Notes under the pieces: model-generated
Told to the model about the DNA's origin: nothing
What the model saw: the letters and a program-made list of their open reading frames with translations, nothing else
The model's database searches: none
Program-made: the position numbers and the translations under genes
Origin: an uncultured Bacilli bacterium
Lineage (GTDB): Bacteria > Bacillota_I > Bacilli_A > RF39 > UBA660
Direction of reading: 5' to 3'
NCBI GenBank assembly: GCA_905235875.1
Contig: CAJONL010000081.1
Location: 1 to 17,203, forward strand
DNA: 17,203 nucleotides
In this document: positions 1-7,880 of the stretch, piece by piece
Position numbering within the stretch: position 1 is the stretch's first letter
How the letters are laid out: each line of letters begins with the position of its first letter

Positions 1-188
1 ATTAAAACCATACCAGCTCCACCACCATATGGAGTATCATCTACTTTATTGTGAGAATCATGTGTATAATCTCTAAAATTAATTATATTTATTTCTACTA
101 ATCCTTTATCTATAGCTCTTTTAATAATAGATTCATTCAGAAATCCATCAAACATATTAGGAAATAATGTTAATATATCAATTTTCAT
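1..188 (-). CDS. trmD: tRNA (guanine37-N1)-methyltransferase TrmD, N-terminal part (cut by window edge)
   Basis: TrmD methylates N1 of G37 next to the anticodon using S-adenosylmethionine, which prevents +1 frameshifting. Only the first 62 codons lie in the window. They read [17 protein letters not shown]..., then an INFRDYT segment and the glycine-rich [11 protein letters not shown] motif typical of TrmD; the trefoil-knot SAM site lies beyond the edge. The ATG at 186-188 has a GGAGG site at 198-202 (minus strand), 9 bases upstream and inside the end of rimM. The gene overlaps rimM by 11 bases, so the two are translated from one message. The rimM-trmD order is the usual one in Firmicutes. Identification is secure; only the N-terminus can be judged. 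Confidence 0.95.
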   Translation of the reverse strand, partial: MKIDILTLFPNMFDGFLNESIIKRAIDKGLVEINIINFRDYTHDSHNKVDDTPYGGGAGMVL

Positions 189-666
189 CTATAAATGCCT
201 CCAGATTCTTAAAATAAACTTTATTATCAACTTTATCTATAAAATTATTATTGTATGGAATAAGTAAATCTTTTTTACCTTTAATATTAATAACTAAATT
301 ACCCATTCCATAATCAATTATATCAGTAATAACTCCCAGTTTTTTATCATTAAAATATGCTTCTTTCTCAATAAAATCTTCAATTACATAACTGTTTTGC
401 TCTAATTTTAAATCATTTTTATCAACATAAACTTTAAAATTAATATATTTACTAACTCTATCATAATTTATATTTTCTAAAAGGACTAAATATATTTTAT
501 TGTTAGTTCTATAACTACTGAATGTTACTTTTTCTTTATTATCTCCTAAATACAAAGAAAAACCACTTTTAAACACTTTATCTAAATATGGAAAAGTACT
601 TTTAAACTTTATTTCACCATTTAATCCGTGAGTTCCCATAAATTTACCTATATATACATAATTCAT
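178..666 (-). CDS. rimM: Ribosome maturation factor RimM
   Basis: RimM assists maturation of the 30S head by binding ribosomal protein S19. The 162-residue product has the usual length. Its N-terminal RimM domain opens with a [19 protein letters not shown] segment (residues 7-21), and a PRC-barrel-like C-terminal half follows, with [15 protein letters not shown] (110-124) and [10 protein letters not shown] (134-143). The start is the ATG at 664-666, preceded by GGTGA four bases away. It overlaps trmD by 11 bases at its 3' end. In Bacillus the operon usually begins with rpsP; here the next gene upstream is an unrelated surface protein ending in its own terminator, so rimM probably heads its own transcript. 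Confidence 0.95.
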   Translation of the reverse strand: MNYVYIGKFMGTHGLNGEIKFKSTFPYLDKVFKSGFSLYLGDNKEKVTFSSYRTNNKIYLVLLENINYDRVSKYINFKVYVDKNDLKLEQNSYVIEDFIEKEAYFNDKKLGVITDIIDYGMGNLVINIKGKKDLLIPYNNNFIDKVDNKVYFKNLEAFIDEN

Positions 667-688
667 AATATCACCAAAATCTAAATTT

Positions 689-694
689 ATTATA
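689..694 (-). promoter_or_regulatory. Possible -10 element for rimM-trmD
   Basis: A perfect TATAAT on the minus strand lies 23 bases before the rimM start codon, in a gene-free stretch (667-780). At the usual distance upstream there is only a T-run, not a recognisable TTGACA box. Such hexamers arise by chance in DNA this AT-rich. Support comes from the terminator just upstream, which means rimM needs its own promoter. Confidence 0.4.
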
Positions 695-780
695 ACAAAG
701 AATATTATAAAAAAAAAGTCTATTTATAATTACATCAGTTATACATATTAAATATCTTATTATATTTATTATTTAATCAA

Positions 781-814
781 AATAAAACCCTGTTTTTTAC
801 AACAAGGTTTTATT
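781..814 (-). terminator. Intrinsic terminator of the large surface-protein gene
   Basis: On the minus strand, AATAAAACCTTG pairs with CAGGGTTTTATT (12 bp, one G-T wobble) around a 10-base loop. It starts 7 bases after the stop codon at 822-824, and the 3' arm ends in a T-rich stretch. The position directly after the gene makes termination the likely role. Confidence 0.8.
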
Positions 815-821
815 TAATTAT

Positions 822-3800
822 TTATTTTTTTCTAAACACATTTGTAACTATATCAGTGTGAGTTAAACCACTTTGTTTTATCTTTTTGTTTACAAAAGTT
901 GCTTCGCCATTACTTGTTACTCCATTTAAAGTAAATTTAACTGTATTACTTTCTTGTGCTCCTGTAGCAGATATATCAGTAATTTGATTAATAATATATC
1001 TATTTACAGTTTCTTCACTTAATGTATATGTACCTACTTCAAGTCCTTTGAATATAGTAGTTAAAGATACATATTCTGAATTTTGATTATCTACTACACT
1101 TTGTTTAAATGTAAGAGTTTTATAATATTCATGATTATTATTACTTTCATCTTTACCACTTAATCTAAAGATAAATGATGCTTCACCATGCTCATAAATA
1201 ATATCACTTTTCTTTATTTTCTTAGTAACTTTAACATATGGTTTAGAATCTTTACTATCTTTCATAGAAACTTCAACTTGTTTACTAACATTATTCTTAT
1301 TAATCTCAAATACTGCTTTTTCATCAGAAAGTCCATATCCTGTTGGTGCTTCAATTTCATCAAAATAATATATTCCAAATGGAAGGCCTTCAACTAAAAT
1401 TTGACCAGAACTATTTGTTTCTAAATTTGTTCTAACAAGGGTTCCATCATTTTTATATAAATTAAATTTAGCACCACTAAGTTGATTATCATTTTCATCT
1501 TTCTTAGTAAACAACACTTTACCTTCAGCCTCATTATCTATTGCTGTAATTTCAATAACATTTTCTGCAGTTTCATTATCAATAGTAAATTCATATCTTT
1601 CATCATTAAGTTGATATCCTAGAGGTGGAATAATTTCCTTTAAGTAGTAATCTGTCCAAGTGAGATTATCAATAATTATCTCACCATTTACATTTGTTGT
1701 ATATGTTCCAACTTTTCCAAAAGCATTAGGATCAGGCATTGTAGTTTTTATCAAATACATCTTACCTATTCCAGAGCCATTAGAGCTATTACCTGTAATA
1801 GAATCAACAAGTAAAACTGCATAAAGTTCACTAGAATAATCTTCGATAACATATCCTTTTAGATTAGAACCATATTCACCATTTAAATATGGAGTAATTA
1901 TTTCCTTAGCTTCAGCAAATGTAGCTTTAGATAAAGCTTCATCCATCTTACTTTGAGTAAATGACTCATTTATTAAACCAAGAGAACTCTTACCAAATAC
2001 CTTATCACCATTTATAACAATTCCTGCAGAAGTATAGTCAAAACTTACTGCATTAGAAGTATAGTACTCTAAAGAGTTTGTTTCTGAAGCTCCTCTCTTA
2101 TAAAGACCAAACAATGCGCCATCAAGTCTATTTCCTTTTTTATCAGTCTTTATAAGTTTTACACTTCCTGGTTTTCTCTTATTATATACTTTCAACTCAA
2201 TATCATCATCATTTGCAATAAATGATGTAACTTCTTCAGTAATAACATGTGATTTAGGTGCTTTCTTTTCTAAGAAATAATACTCAGTTCCTTTCTCAAA
2301 ATTAGTTATACTTCCATTTTTATTTATAATTTGATTAACATTTATCTGACCATTGCTATCAGTAGTGTAAGTGCCAATCAAACGACTTGAACTATTTTCC
2401 CATTTATATGGTGTATATACCATATTTCTACCATAATCTGCTTCAACTTCCATTTCACAGCCTTCAGCAGTTTCTTTTTGAAGAGTTACTTCACAATCTT
2501 CGCCATCTATTTCTTTAGTATATTTACAAACTCCGTGAGAAGTACAAGCATTACTACTTGTATACGGTCCACCAAGACACTTACCAGCACTAGAGCCTTC
2601 ATAAAGTTCAAACTCACCGCCTTCTAGTTTAGTCTCAGTTTTCAAACCGTTTTCAAGCATTTCATATTTATTTAATGTTACTGATATTATCTTTTCAAAC
2701 CAAACAGTAAATGTTAAGTTTTCATTAACCACTACTTTCTTAATGTCCTTTTCACTAATTGGATTACCACTTGTAACAGTAGTGCCATCAGTTAATGTTA
2801 CATTTTTATTAACAGTCCATTTTTCATATTTATATCCACTATTAGGACTATATTGAGCACCGCTAGGATTAGAACCATAATCAACACTTTCAGTACTACT
2901 TCCGTCACCACCACCATTAACATTAGTAACTACACCATGTCCATCAGTATTGTTATATGTCACAACATAACTATTTTTTCCATGGTACACAGTACATGTA
3001 ATATTATCATCCATAACAATATTCTTAATATCAACCATATTGATATTACTATTAGCATCAATCTTTGATCCATCTTTCAAAGTAATATTTTTATTACATG
3101 TCCAATGTGTAGTTGTATATCCTCTATTTGGAGTTTCAACAGCACCATTTGGATTGCTACCAAAGTCAAGAATTTCACTATTATTATCAACTGGATTTCC
3201 TGTATCATCTAATGCTTTTGGAACCGAACCATTACCATCAGTTTGATAAGTAATAGAATATTTATTAGTTGTGTGAGTAGCTTTACAAGTCAGATTACTT
3301 GTAACAGTCCAATTTTCTATTGCTTCCATAGTAACATTTTGAAGAGTACTTACTGCAACACCACTATCATCTTTACAACTCCAACCATTCAATTTATAGC
3401 CAGGTTTTGTTTTTAAATTAGCACCACTTTCAACTTTTACTCCATAAGCTCTAGTATCAATTCTTTTACCATCATTAGTATTTGGATTAGTTATTATACC
3501 ACCACTATCAGTTTCATAAGTTATCGTATAATCAATAGGAACATTTATTGCCTTAAATGTAGTAGCTGCAGTAATTATAGAGTTTTTAACTTGAGCATCA
3601 GTTAATAAAGATCCAGCGGGAATTGTTTCATCATTAATTTTAACAGCAACAGAATTTATCCAGCCTTTAAATCTATAGCCTTGATTTGGTACATCTATAG
3701 ATCCAGTTGCTTTGGTTCCTCTACGAATAGTTTCATCTTTTAATGAACCTTCTTTAATTTTACCATTTTCATCAGTAGTGTATTTAACTGGAATAGGATC

Positions 3801-6020
3801 AGTTGCATGAGGAACTGTACAATCCATATTCTCTGTTACACTATACGTTTTAATTTTACTTAATGTAACTTCGCTAAGTTCTGATATAACATTACCACTC
3901 GTAGTTTTACATGTCCATTTATTTGTTGTAACATATCCATAATCTGCATTATCAGTTACATTTGCATTAGGTTTTTCACCTTTATAAACACTTTCACTTG
4001 TGGTTCCAGAAACTGTACCATTAGAATCAGCACTAGCATAAGTTACTGTATACTTAGGAGCCGGATTATAAGAAACAAAACAATTTGTATTAGCAGTAAT
4101 TACTAATGCTTTTAAGCTTTCCATTGTTGAACCAGCTGCCAATACTGTATCACTACCTGCAGTACATCTCCAACCTTTTAATGTATAATGATTATTTGCA
4201 TTTTCAGTAGTACCTGAAGGATTATCACCAGAAGTTACTGTTTCACTTGTTTTACCAGTAATTTTACCCCCTTCACCTTCAACTGCATAAGTTACTGTAT
4301 ATTTTTCAGGATCAGGAGGAAGAGGAGTATGTGGAACTGTACAATCCATATCTTGATTTACTTCAGTTAATTTAATTCTACTTAAAGTAACTTCAGATAA
4401 ATCAGCAACGACAGCTCCATTTTTTCCTTTACATGTCCATTTATTTGTCGTCTTATATTTTGTATTAGCTGTATCAACAACGTCAGCCTTAGGCTTAGAA
4501 CCAGCATCAACTTGTTCATTAGTATCACCAGTTACTGTACCACCAGAATCAGCACTAGCATAAGTAACTGTATAAACAGATTTCTCAGGCTTCTTTGAAT
4601 ATTTAACTTTACAATCTGTATTTGCCGTAATAGACAAAGCTCTTATTTGAACCATAGTAGCTTTCGGACCTAAAACTGCCTTAGTACCTTGCATACATGT
4701 CCAACCATCCATAATATAACCAGTATTTGCAGTTTCAGTTGTACCAACAGGTTTATTATTCTTAAGGACATTTTCATTTTTTATTCCTTTAATAGTTCCA
4801 CCTTCACCATCTACAGCATATGTCACTTTATATAAAGGATTATAACTAACTGTACAAGTCATATCATTAGTTAACTTAACTGCTCTAACATTTGCAACAG
4901 TTCCATTTGTTACAACTTTTTTTCCTCCCATTGTACAATTGTATATAGGAGATCCTCCATAACCACTTGCTGGTGATGGGTTAACTACTGACGTTCCAGC
5001 AGAAGGTTTATCCCCAGATACTTTACTTTCAGTCTTGGTACCACTTATCTTAGCACCAGTTCCTGCTTTATATGTTACATCATATTTGTGTATATATACT
5101 TCAATACCAGAATGAGCCCTATGATCAAAGCCAAATGTTATATGATATTTACCAGTACTTGCAGTAGGAGAATTAACATAAAGCTTTCCAACAGTTGTTG
5201 TATCACTAATTTTAGCAGAAGCAATACTTTTAATTTGCTTATAATTATTCACGTTTAAATATGCTGCAGTTTTCGTAGTCTTAAAAAAATTAATTGCACT
5301 TTGAGGAGCAAAAGCCGTACTTTTTGTAATCTTATCAGGTAATCCATAAGATTGATAAGCATCAACATCATCTATTCCTATAACTAAATCAGGAATTTTT
5401 ACAGGAACACCTTTATTTACAATTGCTACTTCAAATTCAATTTCTACGTGCTTGTCTTTTTGACTTTCTAGCACAAAAGAAGGAAAGCTATTATTTCTAC
5501 AAGATACAGCGAGTTCATTTCTATGATTTATATCATTTTTTTTCTTATATCCAACCTCACTTTCAATATGATAAACAGCAATTCTTAAATCATAATAATT
5601 TCCTAAATATTTAATTCCCTTCGGAACAACAAATGAATAACCAGACGCTGTTTTTGAGTTTTGAAAATCACCAAATAGTGTACCACCTTTTTTTAATCTA
5701 ATTTTACGAGTTTTACAGGTGGAATCTGTATCTATTCTTTCTTCAGCAGTCCATCCCCCATTAAAAGATGTATAACTTTTATATGGAACATTCTGATTTA
5801 ATCTAGCAAAACTACTATCATTTTTTACAGAAAGATAATTACCTAAATTTTTCCATCCCTTAGGAACTTTATTCCCTGACGGAAGTGCATTACTAAACTG
5901 TATTCCAAAAAATAATGCTAAAAGTCCAACAATTATACATGAAAGAGCAATAATAACTGTTTTTTTCTTTTTCATTGAACTAAATATATTTTTAAAATTC
6001 ATCATACTTTTTTTGTCCAT
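822..6020 (-). CDS. Giant secreted surface protein: unique N-domain, nine InlB-B-like modules, four CnaB/SpaA-type domains, no sortase signal
   Basis: This 1732-residue protein is probably an adhesin or cell-surface stalk. Residues 1-20 are basic and 21-45 hydrophobic; SNA-LP at 43-47 would suit signal peptidase, otherwise the segment is a membrane anchor. Residues 50-312 form an unrecognised domain in which VPKGxKxLGNY occurs twice (52-62, 132-142). Nine modules of about 83-97 residues follow, starting near 313, 397, 483, 574, 657, 746, 831, 921 and 1018. Each begins YxVTY-like and carries a GY...W segment, resembling InlB B-repeat/Listeria-Bacteroides repeats. Four prealbumin-like domains end the protein (about 1112-1281, 1285-1497, 1499-1588, 1594-1713). 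The C-terminus is a short basic tail without LPXTG or a membrane segment. The ATG at 6018-6020 has a strong SD (AGGAGAGG, 6027-6034). The gene stands alone, with its own promoter and terminator. Domain calls come from pattern recognition; the ligand is unknown. Confidence 0.9.
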   Translation of the reverse strand: MDKKSMMNFKNIFSSMKKKKTVIIALSCIIVGLLALFFGIQFSNALPSGNKVPKGWKNLGNYLSVKNDSSFARLNQNVPYKSYTSFNGGWTAEERIDTDSTCKTRKIRLKKGGTLFGDFQNSKTASGYSFVVPKGIKYLGNYYDLRIAVYHIESEVGYKKKNDINHRNELAVSCRNNSFPSFVLESQKDKHVEIEFEVAIVNKGVPVKIPDLVIGIDDVDAYQSYGLPDKITKSTAFAPQSAINFFKTTKTAAYLNVNNYKQIKSIASAKISDTTTVGKLYVNSPTASTGKYHITFGFDHRAHSGIEVYIHKYDVTYKAGTGAKISGTKTESKVSGDKPSAGTSVVNPSPASGYGGSPIYNCTMGGKKVVTNGTVANVRAVKLTNDMTCTVSYNPLYKVTYAVDGEGGTIKGIKNENVLKNNKPVGTTETANTGYIMDGWTCMQGTKAVLGPKATMVQIRALSITANTDCKVKYSKKPEKSVYTVTYASADSGGTVTGDTNEQVDAGSKPKADVVDTANTKYKTTNKWTCKGKNGAVVADLSEVTLSRIKLTEVNQDMDCTVPHTPLPPDPEKYTVTYAVEGEGGKITGKTSETVTSGDNPSGTTENANNHYTLKGWRCTAGSDTVLAAGSTMESLKALVITANTNCFVSYNPAPKYTVTYASADSNGTVSGTTSESVYKGEKPNANVTDNADYGYVTTNKWTCKTTSGNVISELSEVTLSKIKTYSVTENMDCTVPHATDPIPVKYTTDENGKIKEGSLKDETIRRGTKATGSIDVPNQGYRFKGWINSVAVKINDETIPAGSLLTDAQVKNSIITAATTFKAINVPIDYTITYETDSGGIITNPNTNDGKRIDTRAYGVKVESGANLKTKPGYKLNGWSCKDDSGVAVSTLQNVTMEAIENWTVTSNLTCKATHTTNKYSITYQTDGNGSVPKALDDTGNPVDNNSEILDFGSNPNGAVETPNRGYTTTHWTCNKNITLKDGSKIDANSNINMVDIKNIVMDDNITCTVYHGKNSYVVTYNNTDGHGVVTNVNGGGDGSSTESVDYGSNPSGAQYSPNSGYKYEKWTVNKNVTLTDGTTVTSGNPISEKDIKKVVVNENLTFTVWFEKIISVTLNKYEMLENGLKTETKLEGGEFELYEGSSAGKCLGGPYTSSNACTSHGVCKYTKEIDGEDCEVTLQKETAEGCEMEVEADYGRNMVYTPYKWENSSSRLIGTYTTDSNGQINVNQIINKNGSITNFEKGTEYYFLEKKAPKSHVITEEVTSFIANDDDIELKVYNKRKPGSVKLIKTDKKGNRLDGALFGLYKRGASETNSLEYYTSNAVSFDYTSAGIVINGDKVFGKSSLGLINESFTQSKMDEALSKATFAEAKEIITPYLNGEYGSNLKGYVIEDYSSELYAVLLVDSITGNSSNGSGIGKMYLIKTTMPDPNAFGKVGTYTTNVNGEIIIDNLTWTDYYLKEIIPPLGYQLNDERYEFTIDNETAENVIEITAIDNEAEGKVLFTKKDENDNQLSGAKFNLYKNDGTLVRTNLETNSSGQILVEGLPFGIYYFDEIEAPTGYGLSDEKAVFEINKNNVSKQVEVSMKDSKDSKPYVKVTKKIKKSDIIYEHGEASFIFRLSGKDESNNNHEYYKTLTFKQSVVDNQNSEYVSLTTIFKGLEVGTYTLSEETVNRYIINQITDISATGAQESNTVKFTLNGVTSNGEATFVNKKIKQSGLTHTDIVTNVFRKK
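882..2687 (-). other. Four CnaB/SpaA-type domains with predicted isopeptide triads
   Basis: This segment encodes residues 1112-1713. Each domain shows the CnaB pattern of an early Lys, a Glu in a late strand and a terminal Asn or Asp: K1118/E1251/N1280, K1291/E1462/N1496, K1506/E1555/D1588 and K1600/E1669/N1711. In known CnaB domains the Lys and the Asn/Asp form a spontaneous isopeptide bond catalysed by the Glu. Domains 2 and 3 fit SpaA best (VKLIKTD, PPLGY; VLFTKKD, APTGY). Domain 1 carries an extra five-cysteine insertion at 1148-1188. Domain 4 is the most divergent. Triads were assigned by eye. Confidence 0.7.
2694..5084 (-). repeat. Array of nine InlB-B-like modules within the surface-protein gene
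   Basis: Module starts (minus strand) are near 5084, 4832, 4574, 4301, 4052, 3785, 3530, 3260 and 2969. Modules 2 and 4 resemble each other (AVDGEGG/AVEGEGG; TANTDC/TANTNC), as do 3 and 5 (ASADS; NKWTCK; MDCTVPH). Seven modules have exactly two cysteines, one after the conserved Trp or its equivalent and one near the end; modules 6 and 9 have none. Similarity is clear at protein level and only patchy at DNA level, so most modules are old. Confidence 0.85.
3786..4832 (-). repeat. Two-module duplication (modules 2-3 and 4-5), 522-base period
   Basis: The 19-base string GGAACTGTACAATCCATAT (plus strand) occurs at 3811-3829 and again at 4333-4351, exactly 522 bases (174 codons) apart. Other near-identical strings share about the same offset, for example CATTTATTTGT near 3915 and 4437 and GCACTAGCATAAGT near 4029 and 4551. 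This indicates that a two-module block was copied in one event, later than the rest of the array. Confidence 0.75.
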
Positions 6021-6056
6021 TTAAAACCTCTCCTATAGTATAGTATCATTAATCCA

Positions 6057-6085
6057 ATTATACCCTAAAATAATTTTGTTTGCAA
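6057..6085 (-). promoter_or_regulatory. Sigma-A-type promoter of the large surface-protein gene
   Basis: On the minus strand, TTGCAA (6080-6085) and a perfect TATAAT (6057-6062) are separated by exactly 17 bases. Transcription would start near 6050, giving a leader of about 30 bases that contains the SD at 6027-6034. Confidence 0.7.
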
Positions 6086-6121
6086 TATGGAACTATAATA
6101 AAAAAATATTTTTAACAAAAA

Positions 6122-6149
6122 AAGAAATAAATAATAATACTTATTTCTT
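6122..6149 (-). terminator. Probable weak terminator of the acyl-ligase gene
   Basis: On the minus strand, AAGAAATAA and TTATTTCTT form a perfect 9-bp hairpin with a 10-base loop, followed by a run of T residues. The 5' arm includes the stop codon at 6141-6143. The stem is nearly all A-T, so it may act weakly. Confidence 0.5.
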
Positions 6150-7880
6150 CGTTTTTTCGCTTTCTTCTAAAACTGTATAAGCAATTTTACCTACTAAAGT
6201 TTTAGGAAGTTCTTTTTTAAATTCAAAATATTTTGGTATTGAATATCTAGCAATATATTTTTTCAAATGATTTCTTAGTTCTTCTTCAGTATTTTCATCT
6301 AGTTTAACTTCTCTTTTTAAAACTACAAAAGCCTTAATAGCCATTCCCCTATATTTATCTTTAACTCCAATCACCGATGAGCTTGCTACGTACTCATGTT
6401 TATTTAAAATATTTTCTATATATGAAGGATAAATATTATAGCCAGATGATACTATCATCCGCTTAAGCCTAGATTTAAAATATACAAATCCATCTTTATC
6501 CATGCATCCAATATCACCTGTATGAAGATATATTTTTCCATCTTTATGTTTTTTTAAAACCTTATTAGTTTCCTCTTCATCCCCCAAATATCCAAGCATA
6601 ACATTAGGACCACTTATACATATTTCTCCATCCTCCATACATTTCTTTTCTTTTAATGTTTTAGGCTCTACTATTTTATAAGATACATCTGGAAATGGTA
6701 TCCCAATACTATTTTCCCTTATTTCAACTAATGGATTAAGACAAGTTGCTGCACATGCTTCTGTAAGACCATAACCCACTCTTATCTTAGCTTTCGAACC
6801 ATGTTTTTTTAAAAATAAATTATATTTTTTTAGCATTTCTTCATCCATAATATCCCCACCTGATATTACAGTATGTAAAGAGGATAAATCTTTGGCTTTT
6901 AAATCATTATTAGATAAAGCCTCAAATAAAGTTGGAACCCCTACCAAAAGATTTGGTTTTAAATTTTTAATCATAGAGCCTAGTTTTTTTGCTTTAAATG
7001 TTGGAACAAGTATTAAGTTCATACCAATATGTAAGCATGTATGAATACAAACTCCTAGTCCAAAACCATGAAATATTGGCATAATACATAATATTTTATC
7101 TTTTCTTTTAGCAGTTCCTACCATATTATCTGCTTGAATAGCTAAAGCATTAAAACTTAAATTAGATAAAAGTACTGCTTTAGGACTACCACTTGTACCA
7201 CCACTATAAAGAATAACTGCAGGATCTTCTTTTTTCATCTCACACCAAATGTCACCAGAATAATGCATTCCTTTACTAATAAACTTTTTATAAGATAAAA
7301 CTTCTCTATTTTTAAACGATTTCAAAAAGACAGCTTTAACTTTTTTTATAATGCTTGTTACATCAGGTTTAAATATATTGTAAAAAAATTTATTAAATCC
7401 TTTTAAGTCATCTTTTACAGATCCTATTATTATTTTAGTAACCATAGTATTATTAATTATATTAATTACTTTCTTATAATCTATATCAATAGCAAGTATT
7501 ACTTTAGAATTACTTTTTTTAAGATACATTTCAATTTCTTTTTCTCCAGATAAAGGATGAATCATATTAGAAATTGCTCCAATCATATTTGTTGCATAAA
7601 ACATAGTAACAGCTTCTGGAGTATTAGGCATACAAATACTTACGACATCACCTTTTTTTATTCCTAGTGCTTTAAGACCAGATGCACATTTTTTTACTTG
7701 TTCCATAAAATTTTTATAAGTACACTTATTATCATAAAATGTATAACATATATCCTTAGGATATTTTAAAGCAGTAACAGAAAGCAAATCATACATAGAA
7801 CCTTCTGGATACTCTAAAGTATCAAAATTATAATATTTTTCCCAAGTATTATTTAACTTCGACTTCATCACTTGCAGCAT
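6141..7880 (-). CDS. AMP-forming acyl-CoA synthetase-like ligase (FadD/ANL superfamily)
   Basis: Enzymes of this superfamily activate a carboxylic acid with ATP to an acyl-adenylate and pass it to a thiol, usually CoA. All core motifs are present (numbering from 7880): YSGGTSGSPKA at 225-235 (phosphate loop), GYGLTEA at 369-375, YLHTGD at 451-456, the RLKR hinge at 471-474, SSGYNIYPSYIE at 478-489, and a C-terminal PKTLVGK whose K565 fits the catalytic lysine. The length is normal for a FadD-like enzyme. It overlaps the acyltransferase-like gene by 32 bases. A GGAGG at 7881-7885 directly abuts the first ATG, so the true start is more likely the GTG at 7871 or the ATG at 7868, still overlapping. 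The substrate cannot be read from the sequence; a medium- or long-chain fatty acid is the default guess. Confidence 0.88.
   Translation of the reverse strand: MLQVMKSKLNNTWEKYYNFDTLEYPEGSMYDLLSVTALKYPKDICYTFYDNKCTYKNFMEQVKKCASGLKALGIKKGDVVSICMPNTPEAVTMFYATNMIGAISNMIHPLSGEKEIEMYLKKSNSKVILAIDIDYKKVINIINNTMVTKIIIGSVKDDLKGFNKFFYNIFKPDVTSIIKKVKAVFLKSFKNREVLSYKKFISKGMHYSGDIWCEMKKEDPAVILYSGGTSGSPKAVLLSNLSFNALAIQADNMVGTAKRKDKILCIMPIFHGFGLGVCIHTCLHIGMNLILVPTFKAKKLGSMIKNLKPNLLVGVPTLFEALSNNDLKAKDLSSLHTVISGGDIMDEEMLKKYNLFLKKHGSKAKIRVGYGLTEACAATCLNPLVEIRENSIGIPFPDVSYKIVEPKTLKEKKCMEDGEICISGPNVMLGYLGDEEETNKVLKKHKDGKIYLHTGDIGCMDKDGFVYFKSRLKRMIVSSGYNIYPSYIENILNKHEYVASSSVIGVKDKYRGMAIKAFVVLKREVKLDENTEEELRNHLKKYIARYSIPKYFEFKKELPKTLVGKIAYTVLEESEKTKK

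Noticed and set aside
2694..5084. Repeated strings in this stretch could be read as a CRISPR or satellite array
   Set aside because: The period is about 250-290 bases, copies are diverged and in frame, and the stretch is a single open reading frame of protein modules.
1188..5614. Open frames on the plus strand (1188-1397, 2853-3068, 3040-3246, 5423-5614)
   Set aside because: They lie antisense within the long surface-protein gene, have low-complexity or Ser/Thr/Ile-rich products, and lack ribosome sites.
5876..5890. LPSGN near residue 46 of the surface protein as a sortase motif
   Set aside because: It is at the N-terminus beside the signal peptide, lacks LPXTG, and has no following membrane helix.
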